This document shows, piece after piece, positions 4,811 to 5,849 of a DNA stretch of 5,849 nucleotides; the first letter of the stretch is position 1, and each line of letters begins with the position of its first letter. The notes beneath the pieces were generated by a model that saw nothing but the letters and a program-made list of their open reading frames with translations, searched no databases and had not been told where the DNA came from. The position numbers and the translations under genes are program-made. The DNA is from Synechococcaceae bacterium WBB_10_009. Lineage in GTDB: Bacteria; Cyanobacteriota; Cyanobacteriia; PCC-6307; Cyanobiaceae. Location of the stretch: positions 1 through 5,849 of the forward strand of contig RHBP01000107.1 of the NCBI GenBank assembly GCA_010030955.1. Direction: 5' to 3'.

Positions 4811-5849
4811 ATGGTGAGCGTGCCCCTCAGCAACCTGGCTCCCCAGCAGGACGGCAACCCCGACGGCAGCGGCGACGGGACGCCGAGCGGCCAGGGCCAG
4901 CGGGGGCGCCGCGGCGGCGACGGCCTGGGCTTCGAGGCCACCCCCGATGGCGTGCCGCCCCAGAACCTTGAGGCGGAGGAATCCGTGCTGGGGGGCATCC
5001 TGCTGGACCCGGATGCCATCGGTCGCGTGGCCGATGTGCTGCGGCCGGAGGCCTTCTACCTCACGGCCCACCGCGAGATCTACCGCACCGCCCTGATGCT
5101 GCACAGCCAGGGCAAACCCACCGACCTCACGGCCATGTCCGCCTGGCTGGCGGACACCGGCAACCTGGAGAAGGTGGGCGGCAGCGGCCGGCTGGTGGAG
5201 CTGGTGGAGCGCACCCTCTCCACCGCCTCCATCGACCAGGTGGCCCGCCTGGTGATGGACAAATACCTGCGGCGGCAGCTGATCCGCTCCGGCAATGAGG
5301 TGATCCGCCTCGGTTTCGACCAAAGCAAACCGATGGAGCAGGTGCTGGATGAGGCGGAGCAACGCATCTTCGCCATCAGCCAGGAGAAACCCAGCACCGG
5401 CCTGACCCCCACCGCCGAAATCCTCACCGCCACCTTCAACGAAATCGAAAGCCGCTCCCTGGGCACAGCGGTGGCCGGCATCCCGGTGAACTTCTACGAC
5501 CTGGACGCCATGACCCAGGGGCTGCAGCGCAGCGACCTGATCATCATTGCCGGCCGTCCCGCCATGGGCAAAACGGCGATCACCCTCAACCTGGCCAAGA
5601 ACGTGGCCCAGCTGCACAACCTGCCGGTGTGCGTGTTCTCCCTGGAGATGAGCAAAGAGCAGCTCACCTACCGCCTGCTGGCCATGGAGGTGGGGATCGA
5701 GAGCGGCCGGCTGCGCACTGGCCGCCTCAACCCCGATGAGTGGCCGCTGCTGGGGCAGGGGATCAGCACCCTGGGGCAGATGCCGATCTACCTCGATGAC
5801 AAGCCCAACGCCGGCGTGCTCGAGATGCGTTCCCTCTGCCGGCGGCTGA
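4811..5849 (+). CDS. dnaB: Replicative DNA helicase DnaB, 3' end beyond window
   Basis: There are 346 complete codons with no stop, then the window ends; the family is about 450-480 residues, so roughly the last quarter is missing. The N-terminal DnaB domain starts at residues 49-56 (PPQNLEAEESVLGGILLD) and runs to about 155; the helicase-loader/primase-interacting linker follows. The RecA-like motor domain begins near residue 221 (IPVNFYDLDAMTQGLQRSDLIII). Walker A is GRPAMGKT at 248-255, and E279 in FSLEM corresponds to the conserved catalytic glutamate. Walker B lies beyond the edge. DnaB is the hexameric replication-fork helicase that unwinds the lagging-strand template. Residues 1-48 are a Gly/Asp/Gln/Arg-rich, probably disordered extension. 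No intein interrupts the visible part, including the P-loop. Start ATG 4811 has only a weak AGG four bases upstream. Confidence 0.97.
   Translation, partial: MVSVPLSNLAPQQDGNPDGSGDGTPSGQGQRGRRGGDGLGFEATPDGVPPQNLEAEESVLGGILLDPDAIGRVADVLRPEAFYLTAHREIYRTALMLHSQGKPTDLTAMSAWLADTGNLEKVGGSGRLVELVERTLSTASIDQVARLVMDKYLRRQLIRSGNEVIRLGFDQSKPMEQVLDEAEQRIFAISQEKPSTGLTPTAEILTATFNEIESRSLGTAVAGIPVNFYDLDAMTQGLQRSDLIIIAGRPAMGKTAITLNLAKNVAQLHNLPVCVFSLEMSKEQLTYRLLAMEVGIESGRLRTGRLNPDEWPLLGQGISTLGQMPIYLDDKPNAGVLEMRSLCRRL

Noticed and set aside
5549..5575. Possible DnaB intein insertion at the P-loop
   Set aside because: The P-loop GRPAMGKT is continuous and no intein splice motifs occur in the visible part. An insertion beyond the window cannot be judged.
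1..5849. Mobile element, prophage, CRISPR or RNA gene
   Set aside because: No transposase, integrase, terminal inverted repeats, regularly spaced repeats, or tRNA/rRNA-like folds were found; composition is even across the window.

Overview
The window looks like chromosomal DNA from a high-GC picocyanobacterium, of the Cyanobium / freshwater or euryhaline Synechococcus kind. The evidence is the strong G+C bias, almost all third codon positions being G or C, two DesC-type acyl-lipid desaturases of cyanobacterial character, and a desC–rplI–dnaB order that I recall from marine Synechococcus and Prochlorococcus. The genus assignment is inference. I see no mobile element, CRISPR array, tRNA or rRNA.

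Layout from left to right. (1) 1-1176, minus strand: a PLP-dependent methionine gamma-lyase-like protein of the 'aluminium resistance' family, missing only its C-terminus at the window edge. (2) 1177-1504: a divergent intergenic region with a perfect 14-bp palindrome and a strong Shine-Dalgarno sequence that fixes the next start. (3) 1505-2368, plus: a first DesC-like fatty-acid desaturase. (4) 2371-3147, minus: an unrecognised protein with an XRE-like helix-turn-helix at its N-terminus. Its stop codon lies two bases from the desaturase stop, and both stops sit inside a perfect 16-bp palindrome. (5) 3148-3178: a 31-base divergent gap. (6) 3179-4174, plus: a second DesC-like desaturase, clearly a paralogue of the first. 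(7) 4219-4677, plus: ribosomal protein bL9 (rplI). (8) 4678-4810: a spacer with a hairpin, a tandem 20-base repeat and an intrinsic terminator. (9) 4811-5849, plus: the replicative helicase dnaB, cut off by the window edge after its Walker A region.

Functionally, two membrane desaturases adjust lipid unsaturation and flank a putative DNA-binding protein. The right half is a conserved translation/replication housekeeping block. The HTH gene packed between the two desaturases, sharing a 31-base promoter gap with one and a palindromic 3' junction with the other, is the most unusual arrangement here. It could be a dedicated regulator of desaturation, but no sequence evidence proves that. I found nothing that I would call a wholly new biological system.
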